64,000 nucleotides of DNA from Saprospiraceae bacterium (GTDB lineage Bacteria > Bacteroidota > Bacteroidia > Chitinophagales > Saprospiraceae): contig JAHBTW010000002.1 of the NCBI GenBank assembly GCA_019638385.1, positions 1-64,000 of the forward strand, written 5' to 3'. The translations under genes and the position numbers were made by a program. The first letter of the stretch is position 1, and each line of letters begins with the position of its first letter. The notes under the pieces are model-generated. The model saw only the letters and a program-made list of their open reading frames with translations. It ran no database searches and was not told the DNA's origin. Below, piece by piece: positions 42,727 through 52,227 of the stretch.

Positions 42727-44439
42727 TTATGCGCTTTGAGTACCGGCAGCATTGTTTTCCAAATCGCAAATGCGCTGCTCTAATTTTTTAATCATCTCCT
42801 GTTGCTCTTTGACCGCCTGCACCAATACGGCCGTCATATTGGCATAGGCTACCGCTTTAGAGTTATCGGTTTTTTTGACCAGTTCAGGAAAGCATTCAAA
42901 TACGTTTTGGGCATTAAAACCCAACTGCTCCCCTTCATTGGCTGCATTGGTGTGGCCTTTCCATTTGAATTTTATAGGAATGAGCTTTTCGAGTTTTTCG
43001 AGCACTTTTTCTCCGTCAAGGCTGCCGGTTCTGTCAATATTGGCGCCATCGGTCTGTAAATGTAAAGTGAGCGAGCGCGAAAGGCCGTTTACATCCAGAT
43101 CATAATTTTTGGGCGGCGTTGTGGTGCGTACCCCTACTTTGCCCAAGGGGGTGATATAGGCAACTTTGTCGCCTTGATTGACATTCACCTCATTGTCAAA
43201 TTGACCGCAGCGATTGCCTTTCTTAAACACAAACCCGCTGGGCGAATCGGTGATAAAAATGGCGTGTTCGTCGTCCGGTCCCATAGCCATGTAGGTGTTG
43301 GGGTGCGCTTTGACGGGGCGGAGATTGAGGATGCTTAGCGCCGGATTGTCCTTAGCGAGATGTAGCCGAAACGCCCCGGAGTTGTCGTCGGTCACTTCCA
43401 GACTTGATTTCGGCTTTTCCGTACCGATGCCAATTTTGCCATCTTTCTGTATCGTCATCAACGTTTTATCCGTGGCAGGCTTACCCGATAAGCGCGTGGA
43501 CAGCTCGGCTCCTCTTTTGAAGCGCAAGTCTGCATCGGTCGTAATAAAGGCGTGATCCTCCGCCAACCCTGACAAGGAATAGCAACCGGCGCCCGCTGTT
43601 TGCAGGTTGACCAACAATATGCCCGGCTCCGGGATGGCGCCCGGATGAACAACAAGTTGACCTCTACCGGCTTCGTGTATGTCCAATGCCCCTTTCGGAG
43701 TTTCAGCGCCGATGCCGATGCGGGGGCGAGCTCTTTCGTCGGAAGTAATGAAAAGTAGTACCGGCGGGGTTTCTTTCGGCAATTGTTTTTTGGGCGCCAA
43801 TTGCTGTTGTTCAACAGAGGTTTGAGACGCATCCGCCTGAACTCGCCAAAAAGCATATCCCAAACCATCCGTGCTCCATTCTGCCCGACTGCCCAAATGG
43901 TGTTTTACCCGCCCTTTTTCCACGCCTTCTTCGAGCCTGACTAAAGTGATGGCCGGCCGGCCGTTGTCGTCAGGCTCCAATAAGAGGCGCCCGTGTTGCA
44001 AATGGTCGCTTACTTCCAGCCGTCCTTCCGGTTGGTCGGTTCCGATGCCTACCCGTGCATTAAGTTGAAAAATGATCGTAACCGAACCATCGTCGTTATA
44101 CACAATCTCAAAGTCATCGTCATTGATGGCCAATTGCAACAGACACCAGTTATTCTCATCCTCAGGCGGAGGGGTAGTGGAGCAGTAGCAGCCGTCATCG
44201 GGGGAGGCATTGCTGAGCGAAAGACAGTCTCCGTCCTCCTGCCTGTTGAGCACATAAAGGGATTTGTCATAAATCACCACATCGCCAGGGCAGTAGCGGG
44301 TGCCTTTACGCCAGAGGCCGAAGAATCGGTCGTCGCGCCGGTTGAGCGTGGAATCAATAAGGTCTTTGTAATCGCTTTGAGAAGGAATAGCTCCTTGTGT
44401 GAAGATGGAATAAAGCGTTTCCCGAGTTTTGATTGCCAT
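42727..44439 (-). CDS. eCIS fibre-like protein with S74-type intramolecular chaperone domain
   Basis: A 570-residue protein. N-terminal part: FTQGAIPSQSDYKDLIDSTL and a processive Trp-containing segment (WRKGTRYCPGDVVIYDKSLY), likely the particle-binding domain. Middle: repeats beginning G-I-G-T-x-x-P-x-x-x-L-E/D-V/I (VGIGTDQPEGRLEVSD, IGIGTEKPKSSLEVTD), typical of trimeric fibres in Bacteroidota. C-terminus: KLEKLIPIKFKWKG, LGFNAQNVFECFPELVKK and a final coiled coil, matching peptidase S74/endosialidase-type chaperone domains that trimerise fibres. It probably recognises the target cell. It lies 12 nt downstream of the baseplate J gene. Confidence 0.85.
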   Translation of the reverse strand: MAIKTRETLYSIFTQGAIPSQSDYKDLIDSTLNRRDDRFFGLWRKGTRYCPGDVVIYDKSLYVLNRQEDGDCLSLSNASPDDGCYCSTTPPPEDENNWCLLQLAINDDDFEIVYNDDGSVTIIFQLNARVGIGTDQPEGRLEVSDHLQHGRLLLEPDDNGRPAITLVRLEEGVEKGRVKHHLGSRAEWSTDGLGYAFWRVQADASQTSVEQQQLAPKKQLPKETPPVLLFITSDERARPRIGIGAETPKGALDIHEAGRGQLVVHPGAIPEPGILLVNLQTAGAGCYSLSGLAEDHAFITTDADLRFKRGAELSTRLSGKPATDKTLMTIQKDGKIGIGTEKPKSSLEVTDDNSGAFRLHLAKDNPALSILNLRPVKAHPNTYMAMGPDDEHAIFITDSPSGFVFKKGNRCGQFDNEVNVNQGDKVAYITPLGKVGVRTTTPPKNYDLDVNGLSRSLTLHLQTDGANIDRTGSLDGEKVLEKLEKLIPIKFKWKGHTNAANEGEQLGFNAQNVFECFPELVKKTDNSKAVAYANMTAVLVQAVKEQQEMIKKLEQRICDLENNAAGTQSA

Positions 44440-44451
44440 GACGATCAGAGG

Positions 44452-47400
44452 TTATCGGTTAATAATAAAAGCGCCAATGCCTTGGCGTTGAACATATTGG
44501 GTCGTTCCGGGTAAATCTTCGCCGGTAATGACCTCAAAATGATGATGCTCTGCCGAGGTGAGAATAGAGCGGGAAGTGCGGGCCTTGATTTTTTCCTGCG
44601 GCCCGGCCGATTCATCCGTTTCATCCACGAGCAACAGATCGGACAAGTAGTCCACATATTCCCGTTCTTCAATAAATTTCACCACCGTGGAGTAGTATAT
44701 CTGCCCGCCAAAACTGATGTCTGCCCGTTGTCCGGCGAAGGCCCAGGGGGCGAGAAATATCTTTACATCCTGCTCCAATTGTTTTTGATAAAAACTGACG
44801 CTGCGCCCCGGCCGGAATCGGACGCGCGCTTGCACCCGCACGGCCTGATATTTGGGATTAAGCACATGCAACCGGATGAAGGGCGAGATGCGTTGTTGGA
44901 GATAATGCTGTACGGCCGACAGGTCGGATGCAGGCAGGAGTGGCTGCAAGGGGTTTTTGGCGTGTAATTGAGCCAAATCAGGAATCACAACAAGGGTAAC
45001 ATGGCCCGGAGCGCGTTCGATGTCGGGTAGTTCATCGTTGCGGCTTCGCCGCCCCAAGGTATGCGTTATACACTTGACTTTGTAAATGTGGCGGAATTCC
45101 TCCAGTACTAAGTTTTCATAGTCATAAAGAGAAATGGCCCGCCCTTTGTGGCGAAGATGGTTGCTTATTCTCCGATAAAACTCCGAGGCCGGTTCTGCCG
45201 GCTTGCCTCCAAAACCGGCCTGAAGCTGAAGCACCTCTTTTACTCCCGGCGCCGGCCCGGCAAATTTGGCAATGGCGCCGACGCCCAGTGTTTGGTCGAG
45301 CCGTCCGGTGTCGCTGCTTTCCAAATCAAAACGCACCGCTCCTGCCTGCGCATGTACCGACAGCGCTTCGCTGATGGCTGCGGTTCGATAAGGCGTCCGA
45401 ATTTTGATCCAATGCAAATGAGCCGGCAAGATGGTGGTGCGTTTGCGGGAGATGTCGGTCGGCACGGCTATTTTGACAATACCGGTTTGTAGCAGCCCAC
45501 CTGTACCGTCGTGCCGTACGGCAATGTCTTTGGCCAGCGGCAGCCAGGTATTATCGCGAAGATACTCCCAACAAACCGGGGCCTTGTTCTCTCTCGGATC
45601 GGCGGTGGAAGGCTCTAGGCGAAAAAGCAGGCTCAAGTTGTCGCCGGCTTGCAATTCATCCAACCCGATGAACAAGGCGCCCTCGTCGCTGAAACAAGGC
45701 AGTAAAGTCGGGCATTCTTCCATGTTTTCAAAAGCGAGATAATTGCCTTCTTCTTCATAAGGATAGAGGTGAGCAAACGCCGCGCTGCCGTCGGCTACAC
45801 TTGCCGATGCGGTATAGTCAATGCTCAGGCTTTCGATGTGAGGGGTGTAGGGAGGGTTGGGAAGAAGCACCACCTGGCCGCCTGCGGTGATGTTTTGAAT
45901 CCTGTCGGGAACCAAATCGGCAGCGTTTTTACTTGCGGTGGCGGCGTTATAGGCAACCGTAACGCGTTGTTGAAGCGAAGCGAGACGATTGCCTATACCT
46001 ATTGGATTTAAATCAAATCCATCCGCGTTTGCTCTGGCTTCGGCAGTAGCATTTTTAGTGGTATTCGCATGTAGTCTGGCCGTATCAGCGGCATTGATGG
46101 CCGGCTGAAAATCGCTGATGTTCAGGAAGTGAAATTTATTGGTGGAAGCCAATGCTGCCACCGTACTCGCGTTTCCTGAAATATTGGCAATTTGGAGCAT
46201 TTTGGCAGCCAAGAGATTGGAGTATTTATCGTGGTAAAAATCTCTGGCCCCAAGGCGCAGCCGCAAAAAACCGCATTGGCTACTGACGGTATATCCGTTT
46301 TCGATACCGGCCGGCGTACAGGGTGCGGGGTTCCCAAATTCGCTGCGCTGCATTACGGATCGGAAACTTCCCGCCACAGCGGGGCAATCGCTCGTACCCT
46401 GAGCATTGTCATTGAAAAGCCTGATTGCTGCTCCTGATTTGGGCAGCCATGTCTTTTCTGAAAGCACCGCAACAGAGGCTGTAAAATCATCATTGCTGTT
46501 CGGGCGGTTTTCATAGGCTTCATAGTATTCCCGAAAATTGGGCTGCGGCACATCTTTCCATGCAATATTTAGCCCTATTTTGGTCCAATGCTTGCGGAAC
46601 ACTTCCTCGCTGCCGATGTAAAAGTTGGAATTGACGGCCTTTGGCATGGGGCCAAAGGGCATAAAAGGTTTGTTGACATCCAGTACGGCTTGATCATTTT
46701 GCACTACAAGCCGGCGCAGCCCACAGACCCTTACCTCAATTTCTGCTCCGCACACCTTAAATGACCGGATGTTGCCGTACAGGTTTGCATAACTGTGATC
46801 GAACCACAATCGAAGCATCGGCGAGCGGTGACCGTAATCGTGTTCGAGCACTTCCGCCCCCGGATAAAGTACCGGAAGAAAATCTTCGGCCAAAGTAAAT
46901 TGAAGCGTAATGATATTACCCGCAGCCACTACCGAAACGTTGTCTGCAGGCACGGGCGCCCAACCCTCTTGGGTACTGAGTTCCGGGCGAAGGAATTTTT
47001 TGCCGTTTAATACCCCGGCATCTCCATTCATGGTCAGTTTTACAATGACCGTGCGCTTTCCTTCCTGAAGAAAAAGTACATTGGAGGCCAGTACAAACCC
47101 CAGTTGAGCCGGAGGCATAGGGGCGAACGATTGCGATTCGGGGTCAAACCAGTTGCTCCGGGCAGCGCCTACTGTAGGCCAAAGCGGTATTTGATTTTTC
47201 GCAAAATCCTCTTCCCCTCTGCCGTCGGCAGTATTGGCTGCGGGAGCCGCGTACAAGCCCTTCACAGGAGTAGTTGTGCCTCCGGGGTCAAGGAATAAAG
47301 TTTTCAAAGATGCTACGCTTGCACGGGTAAGGATAAGTTCCTCTTCCAATCGAAACAAGATATCCCGGCCGTCACTGCCTTTGCCGGCAAGAAACGCCGT

Positions 47401-48360
47401 GCCTGCATCGAGACGCACGGACGGCGGGGATTGTTTGGCCAGCGTAAATGTCAGGTAAGCCCTGTCGGCCACTGCTTCTTGTTCCTTCAGCCCCAGAATA
47501 TTGCGATAAAAAAACCGCAAGTGCTGCTCCGTTAATGCATTGAGGCCTTCTTTTTGAACCCTTTGAAACAGCTTGATGAATGCAAACAGAAGTCCGATGT
47601 GAGGAGTGATGCTACCGCCGCTTTCATCCATAGTACTCTGCTCCAATCGGTGTTTATCGCGGGCCGACAGTACGACAGCTTCCAGTCCTTTCCAAAAAAC
47701 GCGAAATCGCTCTTTCAGGGCGGCCTTTGCCATTTGGATTTTGACGCGGCGGCTGCCCCGCAACCGTAGCAAAGAGGTATCTACTACAAAAACCTGCATC
47801 GGGTTGATCTTCCAAAAACGCTCCAAAGTTTCGGCGTTCTTAGTGCGTCGGTAGCCGTGTTGCCCGGCAGCGTTGGCCAGATGTATGAGTTGGAGGTATT
47901 GCTCCCGCAGATTGGTATCAATGAGGTTTTCGATGGCGGCTCTCAGCCCGGAGTTGTCCACACGCAAGGCCGACAGCCATTGTTCGAGCTGATCGGCCAT
48001 ATCAAATATCAGGTCAAAAAGGAGATGAAGGCTCTTATTGTCAAGGCTACTGTCAATAGCGCTTTCGATGTCTGCCAGCCGCTGTTCGGGCCGTTGCAGG
48101 TCAAAACTGCCGATAAGTGCGTATTGAAACGGAACGCTCTCCCGGAAAAAAGGCGTCCAGTCCCCTGCTTGTTGGCGGCTGTTTTGCTCGTAATGGTTGA
48201 TCTGCCTGGCAAACTCATAGAGATACTGCAAAATGCTGCTCAAGTCGCGCCCATCCAATTGCACCGAATGCGGCGACAAAGCCGGGTTCTCGCTGTCGAG
48301 CCGGCTCATCCCGTCTCTTGACAAGGGGTGATGATAATATGAAGCTGTGTGATTGTTCAT
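44452..48360 (-). CDS. Baseplate J-like protein (Pvc11-like)
   Basis: A 1302-residue baseplate wedge protein, started at the ATG at 48360 that overlaps the gp25 stop by one nucleotide (TGATG). The helical N-terminus (LSSILQYLYEFARQINHYEQ) and the C-terminal FYRRISNHLRHKGRAISLYD, YENLVLEEFRHIYKVKCI and QLEQDVKIFLAPWAF segments match gpJ/gp47-like proteins of eCIS. It connects the central spike hub with the sheath. Central insertions (about 300-1000) are beta-rich. The order gp25, baseplate J, fibre and second baseplate J is close to that of known eCIS loci. Confidence 0.9.
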   Translation of the reverse strand: MNNHTASYYHHPLSRDGMSRLDSENPALSPHSVQLDGRDLSSILQYLYEFARQINHYEQNSRQQAGDWTPFFRESVPFQYALIGSFDLQRPEQRLADIESAIDSSLDNKSLHLLFDLIFDMADQLEQWLSALRVDNSGLRAAIENLIDTNLREQYLQLIHLANAAGQHGYRRTKNAETLERFWKINPMQVFVVDTSLLRLRGSRRVKIQMAKAALKERFRVFWKGLEAVVLSARDKHRLEQSTMDESGGSITPHIGLLFAFIKLFQRVQKEGLNALTEQHLRFFYRNILGLKEQEAVADRAYLTFTLAKQSPPSVRLDAGTAFLAGKGSDGRDILFRLEEELILTRASVASLKTLFLDPGGTTTPVKGLYAAPAANTADGRGEEDFAKNQIPLWPTVGAARSNWFDPESQSFAPMPPAQLGFVLASNVLFLQEGKRTVIVKLTMNGDAGVLNGKKFLRPELSTQEGWAPVPADNVSVVAAGNIITLQFTLAEDFLPVLYPGAEVLEHDYGHRSPMLRLWFDHSYANLYGNIRSFKVCGAEIEVRVCGLRRLVVQNDQAVLDVNKPFMPFGPMPKAVNSNFYIGSEEVFRKHWTKIGLNIAWKDVPQPNFREYYEAYENRPNSNDDFTASVAVLSEKTWLPKSGAAIRLFNDNAQGTSDCPAVAGSFRSVMQRSEFGNPAPCTPAGIENGYTVSSQCGFLRLRLGARDFYHDKYSNLLAAKMLQIANISGNASTVAALASTNKFHFLNISDFQPAINAADTARLHANTTKNATAEARANADGFDLNPIGIGNRLASLQQRVTVAYNAATASKNAADLVPDRIQNITAGGQVVLLPNPPYTPHIESLSIDYTASASVADGSAAFAHLYPYEEEGNYLAFENMEECPTLLPCFSDEGALFIGLDELQAGDNLSLLFRLEPSTADPRENKAPVCWEYLRDNTWLPLAKDIAVRHDGTGGLLQTGIVKIAVPTDISRKRTTILPAHLHWIKIRTPYRTAAISEALSVHAQAGAVRFDLESSDTGRLDQTLGVGAIAKFAGPAPGVKEVLQLQAGFGGKPAEPASEFYRRISNHLRHKGRAISLYDYENLVLEEFRHIYKVKCITHTLGRRSRNDELPDIERAPGHVTLVVIPDLAQLHAKNPLQPLLPASDLSAVQHYLQQRISPFIRLHVLNPKYQAVRVQARVRFRPGRSVSFYQKQLEQDVKIFLAPWAFAGQRADISFGGQIYYSTVVKFIEEREYVDYLSDLLLVDETDESAGPQEKIKARTSRSILTSAEHHHFEVITGEDLPGTTQYVQRQGIGAFIINR

Positions 48361-48773
48361 CAATTTACGCCCTCTCTGACATAAAAATCATAGACATAAT
48401 TGAAGCGGGAATTGGTACCCCGGATGGTATATTCAATGCCGATTTGCAACCGCCCCTCCAGCAAGTCGGCGCTCGCTTCGCTGATGTCAATTCGCTCCAC
48501 CCGGATACGGGCCTCGTGATACAGAATGGCATCGGACACCAAACTGCGCAAATAACCGATGAAGGAGCTATTGACCGGGTCAAACTGAAGATCGCTCAAA
48601 TTACAGCCGTATTCCGGTTGCAACACTCGCTCTCCCAAGCTGGTAGAGAGTAGTATCTCAAGGCTTTGCTCAATATCCTGCCGAGCCTCCACCATCTCTA
48701 CCTCTTTCAGATCGCGGTTGAACGCAGGAGGGAAAGACCAGCCCCGGCCCAGAAAGTTTTTAGTGCTCGCCAT
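48360..48773 (-). CDS. gp25-like baseplate wedge protein (Pvc9-like)
   Basis: A 137-residue protein of the phage T4 gp25 / TssE-like family: FLGRGWSFPPAFNRDLKEVE, IEQSLEILLSTSLGERVLQP, EYGCNLSDLQFDP. The GERxxxPEYG motif is intact. It bridges baseplate and first sheath ring. It is encoded 37 nt after the PAAR gene and its stop overlaps the baseplate J start. Confidence 0.95.
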   Translation of the reverse strand: MASTKNFLGRGWSFPPAFNRDLKEVEMVEARQDIEQSLEILLSTSLGERVLQPEYGCNLSDLQFDPVNSSFIGYLRSLVSDAILYHEARIRVERIDISEASADLLEGRLQIGIEYTIRGTNSRFNYVYDFYVREGVN

Positions 48774-48810
48774 AAACAGAGATCATTCGATATTCAATAT
48801 TTTGACACTT

Positions 48811-49104
48811 TCAGCCCCCGACCATCACCGTGGGGCTTCCAGCTACAATCGTACCGCCGTGAGCGGTCAGATCGCCCATGCGGGCGGCAGGCTTACCGCC
48901 TATCAGCACAGTAGCCGAACCGCCTACGATGGAGTCCGGCGGGCCGGCACACACGCATGTGTCGCCCATGACTGCGGCCGGCACGCCGGCAATTAATACC
49001 GTAGGTGAACCTGGCCCGACCACAGGACCTCCTACATGCGGCACCGGTCCCGGATTCACTAAAGGACAGGTGTGCATATCGCCGATTCTTGCTGCCGCTC
49101 CCAT
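48811..49104 (-). CDS. PAAR-repeat spike tip protein (Pvc10-like)
   Basis: A 97-residue protein made of PAAR-type repeats: GDMHTCPLVNPGPVPHVGGP, then PAAVMGDTCVCAGPPDSIVGG and KPAARMGDLTAHGG. It has the Cys and His residues that bind Zn at the tip. It sharpens the VgrG-like spike encoded 18 nt upstream. No C-terminal effector extension is present. Confidence 0.93.
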   Translation of the reverse strand: MGAAARIGDMHTCPLVNPGPVPHVGGPVVGPGSPTVLIAGVPAAVMGDTCVCAGPPDSIVGGSATVLIGGKPAARMGDLTAHGGTIVAGSPTVMVGG

Positions 49105-49122
49105 ATCAATATTCCTATCCGA

Positions 49123-50898
49123 TTAGTTAATCATAACCATTCCGCCTTTGACGGTGGTTTGGCCGCCGGAGCTCAATTCGGCAGAGGCGCCGCCTTCCAT
49201 TTTCAGTGCGGCGTTGGCTTTCCCGTTGAGGTTCATTCCTTGCAGGCTAAGATCGCCGGTGGCTTTGATGTCAATTTTACCCGTAGCCTCAATTTTGATA
49301 TCGCCGGGGCTTTTCATGGCTATGCCATCAGGGTTGAATCGGCATTCGTTGTTGTTTTGATCCACAATGGCAATTTCTTTATCGGCCTCGCTGATGGTGA
49401 TGCTATTGCCGGCGGGCGTTGAAATGGTTATAATTTTTTGGTCGTCGTCAAATTCGACCTTCATTTCGCTGCGGGTGGTATATCCTTTGATGTGGTTGTC
49501 GTCGGCAGGAGGGATGGGGGGAGGAAAAGCCGTACTGTGCAACATGCCGAGAATGACGGCATCGCGCGGATCGCCGTTGACGAAGCCGAGAATGACTTCG
49601 TCGTCTATTTCCGGGCGGATGACCCAGCCCCGGTTGTTGCCGGCATCCAGACTGGCCAAACGCGCCCAGGCGCCTTCTCCTTGAGGGTCTAAGATCGGCA
49701 TTTTCACCAAAATGCGGGCTTCTCCGTCGGGGTCGCCCTCCAATTGGATGACCTTGCCAATTTGCAATCCATGTATGCCGGGCATCAAGCCGGCTGCAGG
49801 GCTGTCCATGATGTCCGGTTGTTGTTGATGAAACCAGTTTAGGGGAAGGCCGAATTGCAGGTTGGTGTAGCAGGTACCTTCTGTCAACTCATAACGCACC
49901 CCCGTTACATAAACCATGCCGTTGAAGCGCCGGCTCAAGCCGCCCAACTCTACCCAATCGCCCAACTTCACTTTAACAAATCCGTTGAAACGGGCACGGC
50001 CGCGGATTTTAGCCAACCGACTTTTGAGCAAACATGCCTCTGTCCAGCTCTTTAATTCATCTTGCGGTAAATGGCCGCTATGACGCAAAGCGAAATCGCC
50101 TAACCCGCCGACATCGGCCAATACTGCGCCTGAGAGGTTGCCGTTTTCCTGGAAACTGACACTTCCTGCCTCGTGCTCTTCAACAGCCTGATTGGCAAAA
50201 TTCCAGGATTGCGCTTTCGTTTTTTTCCATTGGGTCCGGGCATCCATTTCGGCCTCAAACTCCAATAAGTTGCCTCCATAAGCGAGTTGCAGAACAGGGG
50301 CGCCCGGCGAATCCGGCGCTTTTACATCCACTTTTTCTCCGTTGACCAACAACAGGCGACCATTGGCCTCTGCTCTGGAAAGAATAAAATCCCAGTCACT
50401 GCTGTGAAACTGTACGATCTCCCTGTGCGTAACGGAGGTGGCATCTATCTGGCCGGCCATGCCGTATCCGCCCAATACGCCTTGTATGACATCGCTGTCT
50501 TTGCTGTCTGTAAAATACTTACTCTTGCGGCCCAGGGCCAGTTTGAAACAGCCCCCCCTGCATTCTATTCGCAACAATGCATTGCCATTTTCCTCAAATT
50601 TCACCTTTTGTTTGATGACAATTCCTTTAAATACGGTTTCATCGTTGCTGTCATATCCGGTCTGTATTTCCAGTGTCGCGCCGGGTTTAAAGGTATCGGC
50701 ATCGCTCAGTTCAAACTCTTGGGTCGCCGCATCTCCATCGCGTAGCCAAAGTACGGCCAGCGGAATTTTGTTGGCGGTGCGCTCCACCTCAATAGCCTGC
50801 ACCTGAATACCGGGGTTGATTTCCCGCCCATTAGACAGGATGGTAAAAGTAGGTACGTTATTGACCGACGAGTTGGGAATGACTTGTTCGTTGTTCAC
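49123..50898 (-). CDS. VgrG-like spike protein (Pvc8-like)
   Basis: A 591-residue spike. N-terminal gp27-like hub (about 1-360, including LRIECRGGCFKLALGRKSKY and FILSRAEANGRLLLVNG), then a gp5-type OB domain (EARILVKMPILDPQGEGAWA, RLASLDAGNNRGWVIRPEID, DEVILGFVNGDPRDAVILG). The C-terminal beta-helix repeats (IEATGKIDIKATGDLSLQG) form the needle. The start is a GTG at 50898 overlapping the LysM stop as GTGA. No effector domain is fused. It is followed by the PAAR gene. Confidence 0.94.
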   Translation of the reverse strand: MNNEQVIPNSSVNNVPTFTILSNGREINPGIQVQAIEVERTANKIPLAVLWLRDGDAATQEFELSDADTFKPGATLEIQTGYDSNDETVFKGIVIKQKVKFEENGNALLRIECRGGCFKLALGRKSKYFTDSKDSDVIQGVLGGYGMAGQIDATSVTHREIVQFHSSDWDFILSRAEANGRLLLVNGEKVDVKAPDSPGAPVLQLAYGGNLLEFEAEMDARTQWKKTKAQSWNFANQAVEEHEAGSVSFQENGNLSGAVLADVGGLGDFALRHSGHLPQDELKSWTEACLLKSRLAKIRGRARFNGFVKVKLGDWVELGGLSRRFNGMVYVTGVRYELTEGTCYTNLQFGLPLNWFHQQQPDIMDSPAAGLMPGIHGLQIGKVIQLEGDPDGEARILVKMPILDPQGEGAWARLASLDAGNNRGWVIRPEIDDEVILGFVNGDPRDAVILGMLHSTAFPPPIPPADDNHIKGYTTRSEMKVEFDDDQKIITISTPAGNSITISEADKEIAIVDQNNNECRFNPDGIAMKSPGDIKIEATGKIDIKATGDLSLQGMNLNGKANAALKMEGGASAELSSGGQTTVKGGMVMIN

Positions 50899-51602
50899 CC
50901 TTCAGTACTTACCGTTTTATCAATGGGAGGAAACACCAGTTCTTGCCCTGCGGACAAGCCGCGAAAACTCGTCAGTCCATTGGCTCGCGCTACCTGCATG
51001 TAAAGGTCTTTGCTTCCATAAAGCCGGAAAGCCATAAGCGGAAGGGTATCCCCGGCATCCAAGGTTCGCAGGTGCGTCAAGTCAGGCGATTGTTTGTCTT
51101 GCTGTCGGTTGCGCTTATCCTGTTCTACAAAGCCCTTAAGCGATGTGCTGAGTTTGGCCCGCAGCGGTACGCCGCTATTGTCGAACAGGGTGTAGTTGAC
51201 ATCCAAATTAGTCAGGACACAATCAAACGTGAAGTGTTTCCCCCAAACAACCCGAAGGTAATGCGGCCTGTGTGTGGCCCCGTTCATGTAATAAACGGTA
51301 CGGAGAAAGTCGTCCAGTTGCTGCGCCACAGATTTCCCCTGCTGCGACGTCTCATATCCTTCAATGGTGTTGGTGCCGTCGAGATAAAAATCAAATTTGA
51401 TTTCCTCCGGTTCTGTAGAGGTGTATTTGGCGTCGGTGCTTTGGCTGCCCTGCGGCGCCTTCTTCTCATGGTTGATTTTTAGGCTTCGGGCAAAACTTTC
51501 GGGGTTGACAGGCACGACGAAAGTAGCCGGGCTTGCCGGAGTACGGAATGTTTTATCGGCAAACGCCTTGAATTCCAGCTTCGTCAGTTGCCCTTGGCTC
51601 AT
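50895..51602 (-). CDS. LysM-domain baseplate hub protein (Pvc7-like)
   Basis: A 235-residue protein: N-terminal PVNPESFARSLKINHEKKAP and a HRPHYLRVVWGKHFTFDCVL-type core related to phage gp53/XkdP-like tail proteins, with a C-terminal LysM (TLPLMAFRLYGSKDLYMQVA, RANGLTSFRGLSAGQELVFP). It joins tube and spike. Its start overlaps the DUF5908 stop (ATGA) and its stop overlaps the VgrG-like start (GTGA), so translation is coupled. Confidence 0.92.
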   Translation of the reverse strand: MSQGQLTKLEFKAFADKTFRTPASPATFVVPVNPESFARSLKINHEKKAPQGSQSTDAKYTSTEPEEIKFDFYLDGTNTIEGYETSQQGKSVAQQLDDFLRTVYYMNGATHRPHYLRVVWGKHFTFDCVLTNLDVNYTLFDNSGVPLRAKLSTSLKGFVEQDKRNRQQDKQSPDLTHLRTLDAGDTLPLMAFRLYGSKDLYMQVARANGLTSFRGLSAGQELVFPPIDKTVSTEG

Positions 51603-51763
51603 CGTTCGCGTTGTTTTTCAAGAATAGCCAATACTTTTTCCACGCAGGCTTTTACAATGGCGTCTTGCCCTTCACTTCCGGTGGTATCGGGAGCGTTTTC
51701 GGCGCCGCCGGCCTCCTCGCCTACCGTCACTTTGATTTGTAATTCCCGAATTTCAATGGGCAT
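51599..51763 (-). CDS. DUF5908 family small eCIS protein (Pvc6-like)
   Basis: A 54-residue protein read directly from the minus strand: starts MPIEIRELQIKVTVGEEAG, the conserved DUF5908 opening, and ends in the helix VEKVLAILEKQRER. It lies 6 nt after the tube gene stop and its TGA overlaps the LysM gene ATG. DUF5908 proteins occupy this position in eCIS loci; the exact role is unclear, though their small size and location suggest an adaptor at the tube-baseplate junction. Confidence 0.88.
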   Translation of the reverse strand: MPIEIRELQIKVTVGEEAGGAENAPDTTGSEGQDAIVKACVEKVLAILEKQRER

Positions 51764-51769
51764 AGCAGC

Positions 51770-52222
51770 TTAGGCTTTTCTGACTTTGAAGCGATTGTAG
51801 CTCAATTCAATTGTCTCCATAAACACCTCGCCCTTATCGGCATTGAGTTCGTTGAATTTCCAGCTTTTGGGCCAGGCATGCGCTACATCCCAGATGATGA
51901 GCGGCTCGTGTTTTTCATTGAGCAATACTACCTGCAAAGCAATAGGCTCCACTTTTTGCTGCTCAAATGCCTTGCGGCACCACTCCGTCACGGCAGAATC
52001 CTCCGGAGCGATAACGCCGCGCTTTAGCACCAAATCGGGGTGCTTCCGGCGGGTAGGCACCGTGTGCTCAAAGCGATTCTCACCACCTTCTTTGATGCTC
52101 TCCGTTTCCAATTGCACATCTAAGCCGGAGACAGACTGGAACTTGATGTCATGTTCTTTCTCGCTCAAGCCCAAAAAGGAAACCTTGAAATGGAAACTAA
52201 CCGGTGGATAGTAATCCGCCAT
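51770..52222 (-). CDS. Tail tube protein 2 (Pvc5-like, gp19 family)
   Basis: A 150-residue tube protein: MADYYPPVSFHFKVSFLG, FQSVSGLDVQLETESIKEGG, KHPDLVLKRGVIA, then VVLLNEKHEPLIIWDVAHAW and a final ETIELSYNRFKV. I use the ATG at 52222; the frame extends three codons to a TTG. It is the second of two tube paralogues, the one that usually forms the first ring above the baseplate. The gap to the first tube gene is 5 nt. Confidence 0.92.
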   Translation of the reverse strand: MADYYPPVSFHFKVSFLGLSEKEHDIKFQSVSGLDVQLETESIKEGGENRFEHTVPTRRKHPDLVLKRGVIAPEDSAVTEWCRKAFEQQKVEPIALQVVLLNEKHEPLIIWDVAHAWPKSWKFNELNADKGEVFMETIELSYNRFKVRKA

Positions 52223-52227
52223 AAGAA

